From positions 248,001-312,000 of the forward strand of contig WGLQ01000007.1 in the NCBI GenBank assembly GCA_016125495.1: DNA of 64,000 nucleotides, given 5' to 3'. The position numbers and the translations under genes were made by a program. This stretch comes from Hyphomicrobiales bacterium (lineage in GTDB: Bacteria; Pseudomonadota; Alphaproteobacteria; Rhizobiales; RI-29). The notes beneath the pieces were generated by a model that was given only the letters and a program-made list of their open reading frames with translations, did not search any database and was not told the DNA's origin. Below are positions 34,454-43,647 of the stretch, piece by piece (positions within the stretch are counted from its first letter, which is position 1; the number at the start of each line of letters is the position of its first letter).

Positions 34454-35583
34454 CGCCCGTCCTCCCCGCCCGTGCCGTCGTCGACGATGAGGACGGTATC
34501 GCGCGGCTCCAGGCCGAATGCGGCCGTCTCACCGGGCCGCGGAAGACTGGCGATCGTCTCGGCGCGCACGACGCCGCGCTTGGCGATCTCGGTGCCATCG
34601 GCGAGCACGGCATAGAGCAGGAAGCTGTCGCCCTGATAGACGACGTCGCGCACGCGCGCCTCGAGGCGGTTCATGCCGGCCCCCTCACCGGGCGCCAGGA
34701 GGTGCAGCCGCTCGGGGCGCACGACGAGCAGCAGACGGTCGCCCGCCGGAACCTCCCCCGCGACCTCGAGCGCGACATCCGCGGCAACGAGCCGCCCCGC
34801 CTCGCGGCGCACCGGCAGGAAGGTCGATTCTCCGATGAAATCGGCAACGAACCGGTTCGCCGGTCGGTTGTAGATCGTCTCAGGCACGCCGAGTTGCATG
34901 ACGCGGCCGAAATTGATGACGGCGATGCGGTCCGACATGGTCAGTGCTTCGCGCTGGTCGTGCGTGACGTAGACCGTTGTCATCCCGAGCTTGTCGTGCA
35001 GGTGGCGCAATTCGATCTGCATGCGCTCGCGCAGTTTCTTGTCGAGCGCCGAGAGCGGTTCGTCCATCAGCAGGATGCGCGGTTCGAAGACGATGGCGCG
35101 CGCGAGCGCGACCCGCTGCTTCTGGCCGCCCGAGAGCTGGTCGACCCGCCTCTCGCCATATCCGGCGAGTTGCACGGTCTCGAGCGCCTGCTCGACGCGC
35201 GCCGTGATTTCGGCCTTCGCCAAGCGCCGCAGGCGGAGCGGATAGCCGATGTTGCCGGCCACCGTCATGTGCGGAAAGAGCGCGTAGCTCTGGAACACCA
35301 TGCCGATGTTGCGGGCGTGCGGCGGCGTGCGGATCATCTCGTCGTCGCCGATCCGAAGACTGCCATGGTCGGGTCGCGTGAAGCCGGCGAGCACCATGAG
35401 CAGTGTCGTCTTGCCCGAGCCGGAGGGCCCGAGAAGGGTGAGGAATTCACCGCTCCGGATATCCAGGTCGACATGATCGAGGGCATGCACCCGACCGTAG
35501 GTCTTGGTCATCCCGCGGATGGTGATGGCCTGCGCCGCGCTCGTGCCCTTGCGTGCTTCCAATGCTCTTCTCCACCCCTCCAT
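34450..35583 (-). CDS. ABC transporter ATPase, PotA-like
   Basis: A 377-residue ATPase powering the import system. Walker A GPSGSGKTT, Q-loop MVFQSYALFPHMTV, signature LSGGQKQRVALARA, Walker B RILLMDEPLSALD, and H-loop VYVTHDQREAL are all intact. A TOBE domain (from about 280) closes the protein, as in PotA/FbpC. The reading frame opens at 35583, but a TTG at 35562 has a better ribosome site (GGAGAAG); either start leaves the domains complete. Confidence 0.93.
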   Translation of the reverse strand: MEGWRRALEARKGTSAAQAITIRGMTKTYGRVHALDHVDLDIRSGEFLTLLGPSGSGKTTLLMVLAGFTRPDHGSLRIGDDEMIRTPPHARNIGMVFQSYALFPHMTVAGNIGYPLRLRRLAKAEITARVEQALETVQLAGYGERRVDQLSGGQKQRVALARAIVFEPRILLMDEPLSALDKKLRERMQIELRHLHDKLGMTTVYVTHDQREALTMSDRIAVINFGRVMQLGVPETIYNRPANRFVADFIGESTFLPVRREAGRLVAADVALEVAGEVPAGDRLLLVVRPERLHLLAPGEGAGMNRLEARVRDVVYQGDSFLLYAVLADGTEIAKRGVVRAETIASLPRPGETAAFGLEPRDTVLIVDDGTGGEDGR

Positions 35584-35637
35584 ATGGCTGCGCCGGGCGA
35601 ACCTTCGCCCGGCGCCGATTTTGACAGGCGCTGACGA

Positions 35638-36678
35638 CTACTCCGTCAGCATTTCCTGATAGAGTTCCTGGGCCCGCGTCTCCCACTTGGCATACCACTC
35701 GATGTTGATCGGCAGCTGCTTTGCGGCGTTGTCGGGGTGCGAGGGCAGCGCGCGCGAAAGCGCATCCTCGATCTGGCCGATCTCGTAGGCCTTCTTGTTG
35801 GTCGGCCCATAGGTGATGTGCAGCGGCAGGTTGGCCTGGTACTCGGGCTTCGAGATCTCGGCGAGGAACTTCATGGCGAGATCACGGTTCGGCGCACCCT
35901 TCGGGATGGCGAAGCAGTCGTAGTCGAGCAGGCCCTGGTCGAAGTGATAGGAGACGTTCGCGCCGTCCTTCTTGGCGACGTCGAAGCGCCCGTTCCAGCC
36001 GGTGGTCATGTCGACCTCGCCGTCCTTCATGAGCTGGGCCTGCTGCGCGCCCGAGGTCCAGAAGACCGCGATGTGCGGCTTGAGGCGGCGGATCACGTCG
36101 ATCGCGCGCTTGATGCCCTCTTCGCTGTCGAGCACCTTGTAGACCTCTTCCGGCGGCACGCCGTCGGCCATGATCGCCGGCTCGAGAGCGCCGGCGACCT
36201 TGGCGCGGTAAGCGCGCTTGCCCGGGAATTTCTCGACGTTGAAGAAATCGGCCCAGCCGCGCGGACCGTTCTCGCCGTAGGTTTTGGTGTTCCAGGCGGC
36301 CACCACCGAGAACACGTCGCCGCCGACGCAATGCGGAATGTAGAGGCCTGGATAGAACGTCGAGACATCGATGACGTTGTAGTCGAGGGGCTCGAGGAGT
36401 CCTTCTGCAGCGGCGCGCGCGGCGCTGCCCGAGCCGCTGACGACGATGTCGAACGTGACCGCTCCCGTCTGCACCTGCAGGCGTACGTCGGACATGCCGC
36501 CGTAGGTCTGCTCGTTGACGGTGATGCCCATGGCCTTGGCCGCCGGCACGAACAGCGCCTTGCTCTGGGCGTCCTGATAGGCACCGCCCCACGAGGCGAT
36601 GGTGATCTGCCCATCGGCGAGTGCCGCCCCCGGCCAGGCAGCGATCGCTGCCGCAGCCAGCATGTACTTGAGCTTCAT
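35638..36678 (-). CDS. periplasmic solute-binding protein, PotD-like (SBP family 8 type)
   Basis: A 346-residue secreted binding protein: signal peptide MKLKYMLAAAAIAAWPGAAL with cleavage near ALADG, then ITIASWGGAYQDAQSKALF, typical of spermidine/putrescine and opine receptors. Trp/Tyr/Asp positions such as YDCFAIPKGAPNRD and MTTGWNGRFD line the ligand cleft in relatives. It is first in the transport operon, with GAGAGGA before the ATG. The ligand is probably a polyamine or a cationic amino-acid derivative, supported by the neighbouring amine oxidase. Confidence 0.88.
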   Translation of the reverse strand: MKLKYMLAAAAIAAWPGAALADGQITIASWGGAYQDAQSKALFVPAAKAMGITVNEQTYGGMSDVRLQVQTGAVTFDIVVSGSGSAARAAAEGLLEPLDYNVIDVSTFYPGLYIPHCVGGDVFSVVAAWNTKTYGENGPRGWADFFNVEKFPGKRAYRAKVAGALEPAIMADGVPPEEVYKVLDSEEGIKRAIDVIRRLKPHIAVFWTSGAQQAQLMKDGEVDMTTGWNGRFDVAKKDGANVSYHFDQGLLDYDCFAIPKGAPNRDLAMKFLAEISKPEYQANLPLHITYGPTNKKAYEIGQIEDALSRALPSHPDNAAKQLPINIEWYAKWETRAQELYQEMLTE

Positions 36679-36814
36679 TACGTCCTCTCCCTGTGTTGCG
36701 ACCTGCTTTTGAGGTCCCTGCTGGTTTGTCCGCCGGCTCGCTCGGCGCGCGGATTTCGCTCCCTCTCACTGCACCCGGCGCGGTCGCGAGCCTCGACCCC
36801 GTTGCTCCCGCCGG

Positions 36815-38158
36815 CTATGGCGAGATTGCTCCGTCCTGCCTCTCGGCCACCGAGGCCTGCCGGGTCTCGTGGCGGTCCCGCATGCGGTAGTACGCCACGA
36901 CCGCCGGCAGAAACCAAGGCTTGCCCGAATAAAGTGGCCGTGTCGGGAAGGGCAGATCGTCGAACGCGGTGCGCGCCTCGGCCTTGCCGAGGATGCGCTG
37001 GCCGGCGCGCATGCCGAGATAGCTCGCCATCGAGACGCCCGAGCCACAGTAGCCGAGCGCATAATGGATGCCGCCGATGACCCCGGTATGTGGCAGCGCA
37101 TCGAACGTGTAGGCGACCGTCCCCATCCAGGAATGCGCGAGCCCGATGCCGGCGAGTTCCGGAAAGAGCCGCACCATCTCGGCTCGCAGCAACGGCCCCG
37201 TGACCGCCGGATCGACCTCACCCGACGAGACACGGCCGCCGAACACGATGCGCCGCCGGTCGGGCGAGGGACGATAATAATAGACCACCTTGCGCGTGTC
37301 GGTGAAGACGTAGGCGCGCGGCATCAGGCGGTCCATGACGTCGGCCGCGATCGGCTCGGTCGCCATCATGTAGCTGCCGATGGGAATGATGCGCCGGGCG
37401 AGCCATGGCACCAGATTGCCGGAATAGCCGTTCGTTGCAACGAGCACGTCACGTGCCCGGATGTCGCCGGCCCCGGTGCGAACCAGGAACCCGTCGCCGC
37501 TTCGCTCGATCCCCCGCGCCGCCACCCCCTCCTTGACGGCGACACCCGCCGCGAGCGCCCGCCCGAGGAGGCCGGCGAGGTATTGCCCCGGCTGTAGACT
37601 CGCATGGCGCTTCAAGAGCACGCCACCGAAGTAGGCGCGTGTCGCGATGTAGCCATCCTGGTCCTTGCGGGCGACGACCTCCACCCCCTCCTTGCGCACC
37701 TCGGCACCGGCCGGCAGGGACCGCCCCAGCGCCTTGTCGACCAGCCAATCGAAGTGCCGCGGCGTGTGCGCCGCGTGGAACCGTCCGACGCGCGCGAAAT
37801 CGCAGGCGATCGCCTCACGCGCGAGGAAGCCCTCGAGCCAGTCGAGCGCCTCGTGCGGCACCTCCGTGATGGCGTTTGCCCGCGCGATGCCATAGCGCTT
37901 TGCCAGTGTCGCATAGTCCGGCTTGAGGCTGGTCCCGATCTGCCCACCGTTACGGCTGCTGCACCCGGTCCCGATGGTCTTGGCCTCGAGCACGAGCGTC
38001 GAGCGTCCTGCCCGTGCGGTCTCGAGGGCGGCGTTGAGCCCGGTATACCCGGCACCGATCACGACGACGTCGTACGCACCCGAAGGTGTCACCTCGGGCA
38101 CTTTCGGAAAGACCGTATCGGTCCACCAGACCGGGGTTCTGTCGAGCACTTGCGCCAC
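36815..38158 (-). CDS. FAD-dependent amine oxidoreductase (PuuB/DAO family)
   Basis: A flavoprotein of about 447 residues in the gamma-glutamylputrescine oxidase group, oxidising an amine with FAD. The dinucleotide fold is YDVVVIGAGYTGLNAALETA, followed by SSRNGGQIGTSLKP, characteristic of PuuB/OrdL proteins. The C-terminal half has WMGTVAYTFDALPHTG and ALGYCGSGVSMASYLG. The first codon is unclear: a GTG at 38158 follows GGGAGAG, and a TTG about 20 bases upstream is also open. It lies upstream of the transporter operon on the same strand and divergent from a LysR regulator. Confidence 0.87.
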   Translation of the reverse strand: MAQVLDRTPVWWTDTVFPKVPEVTPSGAYDVVVIGAGYTGLNAALETARAGRSTLVLEAKTIGTGCSSRNGGQIGTSLKPDYATLAKRYGIARANAITEVPHEALDWLEGFLAREAIACDFARVGRFHAAHTPRHFDWLVDKALGRSLPAGAEVRKEGVEVVARKDQDGYIATRAYFGGVLLKRHASLQPGQYLAGLLGRALAAGVAVKEGVAARGIERSGDGFLVRTGAGDIRARDVLVATNGYSGNLVPWLARRIIPIGSYMMATEPIAADVMDRLMPRAYVFTDTRKVVYYYRPSPDRRRIVFGGRVSSGEVDPAVTGPLLRAEMVRLFPELAGIGLAHSWMGTVAYTFDALPHTGVIGGIHYALGYCGSGVSMASYLGMRAGQRILGKAEARTAFDDLPFPTRPLYSGKPWFLPAVVAYYRMRDRHETRQASVAERQDGAISP

Positions 38159-38250
38159 GTCTCTCCCGCGCCCCGCCAACCTCGAGGCCAGCCGTCGGCC
38201 TGCAGATCATCGCCGAGCGCATCATCGGGGCCGGCCGTGAATTAGATCAA

Positions 38251-38277
38251 TTGAAATCTTGCAATCGATTCTTTCAA
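38251..38277. promoter_or_regulatory. candidate LysR operator
   Basis: TTGAAA (38251-38256) and TTTCAA (38272-38277) form an inverted repeat with 15 bases between, inside an AT-rich patch between the divergent oxidase gene and the LysR gene. LysR regulators commonly bind such T-N11-A type sites in the shared promoter. Arms are short, so confidence is limited. Confidence 0.45.
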
Positions 38278-38324
38278 AGTTTTTATGGATAGGGGCAACC
38301 GACACCCCCCCGGAGGCCACCGGC

Positions 38325-39224
38325 ATGCATCTCAAGCTCCGCCAGATCGAGGTCTTCCACACGCTGATGAAGGCGGGTTCGGTCTCGCAGGCCGCCGAGC
38401 GGCTGAACCTCTCGCAACCGGCCGTCAGCGTCGCCTTGGCCAACCTCGAGCAGGAGGTCGGCTTCAAGCTCTTCCACCGCTCGAAGGGCTTCTTCGCGCC
38501 GACCAACGAGGCGGTCCTGCTCTATGCGGAGGCCGAGCAGAGCCTGCTTTCACTCAACCGGCTCGAGAGCCGCGCCCGCAGCATCCGCGCCGGCACGATC
38601 GGCGCCGTCACCATGGCGAGCAACGGCGCTGTCGCCATCAACCTGTTGCCATGGGTGATCGCCGAGTTCACCGCCGCCCACCCCCACGTCACCATCGATC
38701 TGAAGCTGCGCGACACACGCACCATCGCGAGTTGGGTCGGCGAGCGTGTCGTCGATCTCGGGCTCATCGATGCGCCCGCCCCGGTCGCGGGACTCGAGGT
38801 CGAAACCTTCCGAATCCCCTGCGAAGTGCTCTTGCGCGCCGACGACCCGCTGGCGGCCCACCCCGTGCTGACTCCGAAACTCCTCGAGGGGCGCACGATG
38901 ATCGGCATCACCGGAGATCACAGCGTCGACCGCCAGATGGAGCAGGCCTTCTTCGATGCCGATGTGTTGTTCGAGCGGCGGATCACCTGCTCCTACTTCG
39001 CCATTGCGCGCAACATGGCGCGGGCGGGTGCCGGCATCGCGATCATCGATCGGGTGAACGCGCGCCCCGAACTCGGCGACGATGTCGTCGCGCGCCCGTT
39101 CGAGCCGACCATTATTTTCGAGTTCGCCATCGTTTATCTGAGGAATGCGGAGATGCCGCCCTCGGTCGCCCGCTTCCTCGATCTCTTGTGCATGCGCCTG
39201 AAGACGTTCGTCGACCAGAACTGA
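38325..39224 (+). CDS. LysR-family transcriptional regulator
   Basis: A 299-residue LTTR. The N-terminal winged helix begins LRQIEVFHTLMKAGSVSQAAERL and the recognition helix is SQPAVSVALANLEQEVGFKLF. The effector domain (about 95-290) has the RAGTIGAVTMASNGAVAINL opening usual for the family. Start at 38325: GGAGG 7 bases upstream. It is divergent from the PuuB-like oxidase and so probably controls it together with the transporter, in response to the amine or a product. Confidence 0.92.
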   Translation: MHLKLRQIEVFHTLMKAGSVSQAAERLNLSQPAVSVALANLEQEVGFKLFHRSKGFFAPTNEAVLLYAEAEQSLLSLNRLESRARSIRAGTIGAVTMASNGAVAINLLPWVIAEFTAAHPHVTIDLKLRDTRTIASWVGERVVDLGLIDAPAPVAGLEVETFRIPCEVLLRADDPLAAHPVLTPKLLEGRTMIGITGDHSVDRQMEQAFFDADVLFERRITCSYFAIARNMARAGAGIAIIDRVNARPELGDDVVARPFEPTIIFEFAIVYLRNAEMPPSVARFLDLLCMRLKTFVDQN

Positions 39225-39292
39225 GCATCGCGACAGGCGTGGATGGCGCCGGCGGAGCACCGGTCCCGGCATCCGATCGACGCGGTGGTGGC

Positions 39293-40975
39293 TCAATCGG
39301 CGCCGTAGGCGACCACCTGCGACGCTTCGTAGCCGCGCATCAGATGGCCGAAGAGCGCGGCGGCGCTGCGTTGATAGCCGGCCGTCGTCAGATGCAGATG
39401 GTCGCGTGCTGCGAGCGGCGGATTGAGCGACGCCCACTGGCCGATCGAGCAGGCACCGCCCATCGCATCGGCCCAGTCCCAGTAGGCGGCATCGAGATCG
39501 CGTGCGACCTGGCGCAACACCTCGCGCACCAGTCCCATGCGCGGCAACGGATGCCAGGTGCCACCGACACGGCTCGGACAGCGGCTTTCCGCATGCGGCC
39601 CGCTGCCGGCACGTCGCGCCCCGTCGGGCGGTCCGAGCACGAGAACGGAAGCCTGCGGCGCCGCCGCCACGAGCTGGTCGAGCAGATGGCGGACGTGGCC
39701 CTCGTAGCCCTCTCGCGAGAGCCCGCTGTTGAAGGCATCGTTCGATCCGTAGCCGAGGATGACGAGGTCGGGCTCGAGGGCTCGGACGTCGGCGGCGATG
39801 ACCTCGGGTGTCCAGACCCGCGCGCTGTAGACCGCCGCGCCGGGTATGCCGAGGTTGACGTATTGGATGCCGGCTCGGGCCTTCTCCAGGGACCATCCGA
39901 GCACCGTCACCGGTCCACCACCGAGTGTGCGCAGCTTGAGTAACGAAGACGACCCTTCGACGCTGACGATTCCGACCGGGCCATCGCCGTCGGATGTCGC
40001 AACGCTTGCCCCCGCACCGCCGAGCGTGACCTCGAAACGCCCACCGCCCGGTCGCCTCAGATAGTGCACGCTCGCACGCTCGAAACGCTCGCCCTTGGCG
40101 TCGATCGCGAGGACCGCACCGTCGCGATCGCTCGTCGCCCTAACGCCGGTGAGCCCATAGGCCCCCGATTTTTCCGTGAGGCTGTTGGCGAAATGCCAGC
40201 CATCGCTCGCGCTCGTCTCCATGCCCGCAACACGGTGCCACCGGAACGCCTTGGGCGGCTGCATGAGGCCGCGCCCCGCGTCCCCGAACCGCTCCTGGAG
40301 GCGCCGCCGGAGGGCATCCGGAAAGAGGTCGCTGGCGATATGGCTGTCACCCATGTGGAGGATTCGCAGCGGCCGCGTGCGCACCCCGCTCTCGAGATCG
40401 CGCAGCGCCGCATGGAACGACCGTAGCGCCCCGATCGACCGCCGGTCGGGCCGCGCCGCGCTCTCTCCGAACGGTTCGCCGAGTGTCGCCGGCTCCGCCC
40501 GTGCGAGTCGCAGAGGCAGCGGCGGGCGCGCAAAGAGAACCGGTGTCGGCACGTCGAACGCTTCGGCGATGCGCTCGGCCGTCGAGCCGGGCGGAATGTC
40601 GAAGCCAGGTTCCCGGCGCACCGCGCTGAGCCCGACCGGCGCATGGCGCGCCTCGGCCGATGCGAGCGCGCTCGCAGGGCGCGGCTCCGGTACATCGAAA
40701 AGCCCCTCGAAGGTCGGTCCGGTAAGCCCCACCCTGGCCGCTTGTGCCGGAGCAGCCACGGGCCCGCGCCAGTCCAGCCGTGCGGACTTCGCCGCACTGT
40801 TGCTGACCTCGAAATGGCTCGGGCTCTCAGCGCGCGAGCTGCCGTTGCGATCGACAATCCGGCCGGACCGGTCGTCATCGCGTGGGCTGGCGACCTCGAG
40901 GTTGCATCCGCCGACGGCGGCGAGCGCGAGGGCAACGACGGCTGTCATCGCCAGACGGCACCTCGCCCCTCCCAT
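39293..40975 (-). CDS. large SGNH/GDSL-hydrolase lipoprotein
   Basis: A 560-residue protein with a lipoprotein signal (LALAAVGGC, Cys near residue 24). A long, low-complexity Pro/Ala/Arg region (about 30-190) leads to an SGNH hydrolase domain: block I RILHMGDSHIASDLFPDALR (about 205), a beta-rich insert, block III DLVILGYGSNDAFN, and block V with the catalytic Asp/His in ARDHLHLTTAGY. Relatives hydrolyse or transfer acetyl esters on surface polysaccharides. It converges with the LysR gene and is the first of three SGNH proteins in 4 kb. Confidence 0.85.
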   Translation of the reverse strand: MGGARCRLAMTAVVALALAAVGGCNLEVASPRDDDRSGRIVDRNGSSRAESPSHFEVSNSAAKSARLDWRGPVAAPAQAARVGLTGPTFEGLFDVPEPRPASALASAEARHAPVGLSAVRREPGFDIPPGSTAERIAEAFDVPTPVLFARPPLPLRLARAEPATLGEPFGESAARPDRRSIGALRSFHAALRDLESGVRTRPLRILHMGDSHIASDLFPDALRRRLQERFGDAGRGLMQPPKAFRWHRVAGMETSASDGWHFANSLTEKSGAYGLTGVRATSDRDGAVLAIDAKGERFERASVHYLRRPGGGRFEVTLGGAGASVATSDGDGPVGIVSVEGSSSLLKLRTLGGGPVTVLGWSLEKARAGIQYVNLGIPGAAVYSARVWTPEVIAADVRALEPDLVILGYGSNDAFNSGLSREGYEGHVRHLLDQLVAAAPQASVLVLGPPDGARRAGSGPHAESRCPSRVGGTWHPLPRMGLVREVLRQVARDLDAAYWDWADAMGGACSIGQWASLNPPLAARDHLHLTTAGYQRSAAALFGHLMRGYEASQVVAYGAD

Positions 40976-41170
40976 CGCTCCACCCTTTCCAAGCCCCCGG
41001 GTTCCGCCGGAACTTCGTCGAAGCCGGCACCGCGAGACACCGCGCTCGAGGCAGCTAGCTTAGGAAACGACCGTTAATGTGGCGCTTACGGGCGCTCTTG
41101 ACTGGAACGCCCCTTCGGCGGATCGCCTCGAGTGGAGGGCAACGGCGGGTTCCGCCGGTGCCATCACGAC

Positions 41171-42121
41171 CTACGGGGTGGAGGTGCCACCGGCTCGTGG
41201 CGCAGCCGCACTCTGTCCGGTCCCTCCCGCCGGCTTTTGTGCCACTGCGGGATCCGCGCCATCGCTGTCGCCAGCCTGTGGTTCGGTCGCGGGCTCCGTT
41301 ACCGCTGCGGCAAGGGCCGCGTCGTCACGCGCGATGATCGCTTTCACGACCCGACCGAGCCACTTCACGCCCGAATTGGAAAAGTGCATGCCGTCGCTCT
41401 CGCGCATCAGCTTGCGATTGCCCTGATCGTCCGTGAGGTGTGTGACATAGGTCCCGCCCGGACCGGAAAAGAGCTCGTAGGTGTCGATGTAGCCACTGCC
41501 CGCCTTCGCACTCTCGGCGCTGAAAATGCCGTTGATCGCCTGCCCGACGGCGTCGTCGCGGGCGTTCTTCTGAATTGGCATCCCGACCCAGTAGAACCGT
41601 GCCCCGCGCGAGGTGAACGACCGGATGAGCGCCTCGACGCGAGCTGCATACGTCTCTTTCCAGAGATCGGTCAGCAGCTTCTCGCGGTAGCGCTGCCCCT
41701 CGACACGGATCGGCTGGTTGTCGTTTCCACCCAGCATCATGATGACGATGTCGGCCCGTTCGCGCTCGGCGATCTCCTCGGCGGCCTTGTTCCAGTCGTA
41801 GAAGTCGTCGCGGACCATGCCGCTGGAGATCTTGGTCAGCCGATCGATCTTGACCGTCTTGTCGCCGCGATAGGCCTCATAGAGCCCGATGTAGAGCTGC
41901 CCGCCGAGCGAATCCCCGATGATGAGGATCCGGCGCGGCCCCGCCTCGCCGCCCGGATCGGCCTCGCTTGCAAAGACCACACCGCCCGATGGTGCAAGTG
42001 CCAGGAAGCCACCGCCGACCAGCAGGAGACCGAGCGTGGCGACCCAGAGCGACAGCGACAGTGCAACGCAACGCGCCGCCACGGCAGTGGCCTTGCGCAA
42101 TTTGTGCCCATCAAGCAACAC
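41171..42121 (-). CDS. DUF459 SGNH-type hydrolase, exported
   Basis: A 316-residue protein with a membrane segment (about 22-48) and then the SGNH fold: block I RRILIIGDSLGGQLYIGLYE, block III IVIMMLGGNDNQPI, and block V SDGMHFSNSGVKWLG with Asp and His. DUF459 proteins stand beside exopolysaccharide or O-acetylation genes and are predicted esterases. The start is GTG at 42121 with GAGGAG 6-7 bases upstream. A Pro/Gly/Ala-rich tail ends the protein. Confidence 0.85.
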   Translation of the reverse strand: MLLDGHKLRKATAVAARCVALSLSLWVATLGLLLVGGGFLALAPSGGVVFASEADPGGEAGPRRILIIGDSLGGQLYIGLYEAYRGDKTVKIDRLTKISSGMVRDDFYDWNKAAEEIAERERADIVIMMLGGNDNQPIRVEGQRYREKLLTDLWKETYAARVEALIRSFTSRGARFYWVGMPIQKNARDDAVGQAINGIFSAESAKAGSGYIDTYELFSGPGGTYVTHLTDDQGNRKLMRESDGMHFSNSGVKWLGRVVKAIIARDDAALAAAVTEPATEPQAGDSDGADPAVAQKPAGGTGQSAAAPRAGGTSTP

Positions 42122-42283
42122 GCTGTCTCCTCACCACAACGAAACCGATCCCAACCCTCTCAATTCGTCATAGAATACTTTACCGTGAGTTTAAGCATTC
42201 CATCTGCTCGAGATCGGCGATCCGATCGACGGAATGGCAAATCGGCCGCAGGCGCCGGATCACACGAACGAGATGCGGGCAGC

Positions 42284-42976
42284 ATGTCTCTTCGTTTCAG
42301 CCAAGTTCCTGTCGCGCGCGCCCGACACGATCTGGCGGTCCCACCACACACCAGTGGCCAACGATCACACTGCGCCGCACGCCCGACCCCCGTTGCGAGC
42401 CGCTCGGGCATCGCCTGCCTCGCGGCCGTGCTCCTCACGCTCGCCGCACTCCTCGCGGGCCCGCTGGCCGCAAGACCCGCCAACGCCGGAGAGGCGACGG
42501 TGATCGGTGACAGCATCGGCGACGACATGGCCAAGACCGTCGGTCTGAGGACCGTCGCGCGCACCAGCTTCAGCGTCCGCCGCCACGACATTCGCCGCCA
42601 GCTCGAGCAAGTGCCCGCCGGCCACGTCGTCATCGTCAGCGCCGGCCTCAACGACGGCGCAGCGCCCGTCGCCCACTTGAAGCCGTTCCTCGAGCGCGCG
42701 ATCGGCCACCTCGAGGCGTCCGGCCACCGCGTCGTCTGGATGGGCCTGCCGTGCGTGTTGAAGAAGTGGGACGCCGCCGCCGAGCGCATCGATGCCTATC
42801 TCACCGAGCGCCTCGGGGCCTCGGCGATCCAGTATGTCAGCTTGCGGGACGATACGATCTGCAGTCGCGCGATGCGCACGGGCGACGGGGAGCATTTCAA
42901 GCCGAAAGGCTACCGCTATCTCTGGGCCAAGATCCGTGCCGAGGCCCCCTACGCGGCGACCGTCACCACCAGGTGA
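42284..42976 (+). CDS. small exported SGNH-like hydrolase
   Basis: The product is about 230 residues with a hydrophobic export segment (CLAAVLLTLAALLAGPLAA, about 44-62, cut near ANAGE). The domain is short and minimal: ATVIGDSIGDDM (block I), VVIVSAGLNDGAAP (block III, with GLND in place of GxND), and GDGEHFKPKGYRYLW (block V, with Asp/Glu and His). The ATG at 42284 is weakly supported; later starts would trim the N-terminus only. It is divergent from the DUF459 gene and probably related in role. Confidence 0.7.
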   Translation: MSLRFSQVPVARARHDLAVPPHTSGQRSHCAARPTPVASRSGIACLAAVLLTLAALLAGPLAARPANAGEATVIGDSIGDDMAKTVGLRTVARTSFSVRRHDIRRQLEQVPAGHVVIVSAGLNDGAAPVAHLKPFLERAIGHLEASGHRVVWMGLPCVLKKWDAAAERIDAYLTERLGASAIQYVSLRDDTICSRAMRTGDGEHFKPKGYRYLWAKIRAEAPYAATVTTR

Positions 42977-43037
42977 CGACCGGCCTGCCCCCCGCCATCA
43001 CTGGCAGCGCACGGACGCTGCCAATCGTGCCCCGTCC

Positions 43038-43613
43038 TCAACGCTCCCACGCGTTACGCTTGACGAGCCCGCCGAGCAGCCCGTCGAGCGAGATCGCCCC
43101 GGGCCCGCGCAGGACGAGATAAATGAGCGGCAGCGCCCAGAGCAACCGCTGATCGGCGATCGGGCTGTCCTGCACCACATCGAAGAAGTCGCCGATCGTC
43201 TTGGCGTCGACCCCGTGGAAGTTGATGTCGACGTAGGTCATCACCGCGATGAAGGCGAGCATGCCGAGGCTCGCGATCCTCGTGAAGAGCCCGACCACCA
43301 CCAGCAGCGGCAGCAGCACCTCGCCATAGGTTCCCGCATAGACGATGAGCCCATGCGGCAGGAACGCGATCTTGTCGGCGTTGTAGCCGGCCTGCTCGGC
43401 CACCGGCGGCAGCATCTGGGCATAGGCGCTGATGGTCGGCACGAGCGAGCCCGGAAATCCGCTCCCGACCTTCGTTGCCGCCGAATTGAGGAGATAAACG
43501 AGCAGTACGCTCGCCAGCCCGAGCCGCATCACGAGCCCCGGCAGCCAACCGGCGGTCGCCCGCTCGATGCCGCCGAACACCGCGTCGTGGAGGTTCGCAA
43601 GTCCCCTGATCAT
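43038..43613 (-). CDS. bufD: DoxX-family membrane protein of the bufferin operon
   Basis: A 191-residue membrane protein with four TM helices: LVMRLGLASVLLVYLLNSA (about 28-46), EVLLPLLVVVGLFTRIASLG and LGMLAFIAVMTYVDINFHG, and LLWALPLIYLVLRGPG. This is the DoxX/SURF4 pattern. Last gene of the DUF2282-DUF692-DUF2063-DoxX operon. In characterised buf operons a DoxX protein is present and may serve maturation or redox; the symbol is assigned on that synteny. The start is uncertain: GGGAG lies directly before the ATG at 43613. Confidence 0.8.
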   Translation of the reverse strand: MIRGLANLHDAVFGGIERATAGWLPGLVMRLGLASVLLVYLLNSAATKVGSGFPGSLVPTISAYAQMLPPVAEQAGYNADKIAFLPHGLIVYAGTYGEVLLPLLVVVGLFTRIASLGMLAFIAVMTYVDINFHGVDAKTIGDFFDVVQDSPIADQRLLWALPLIYLVLRGPGAISLDGLLGGLVKRNAWER

Positions 43614-43647
43614 CTCCCTGCCCCATGCTCCTGCTTGGCTTTTGTTT

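Noticed and set aside
41132-42976. 614-residue plus-strand open frame
   Set aside because: Only its last 230 residues (from 42284) are a plausible protein; the upstream part is antisense to the DUF459 gene.
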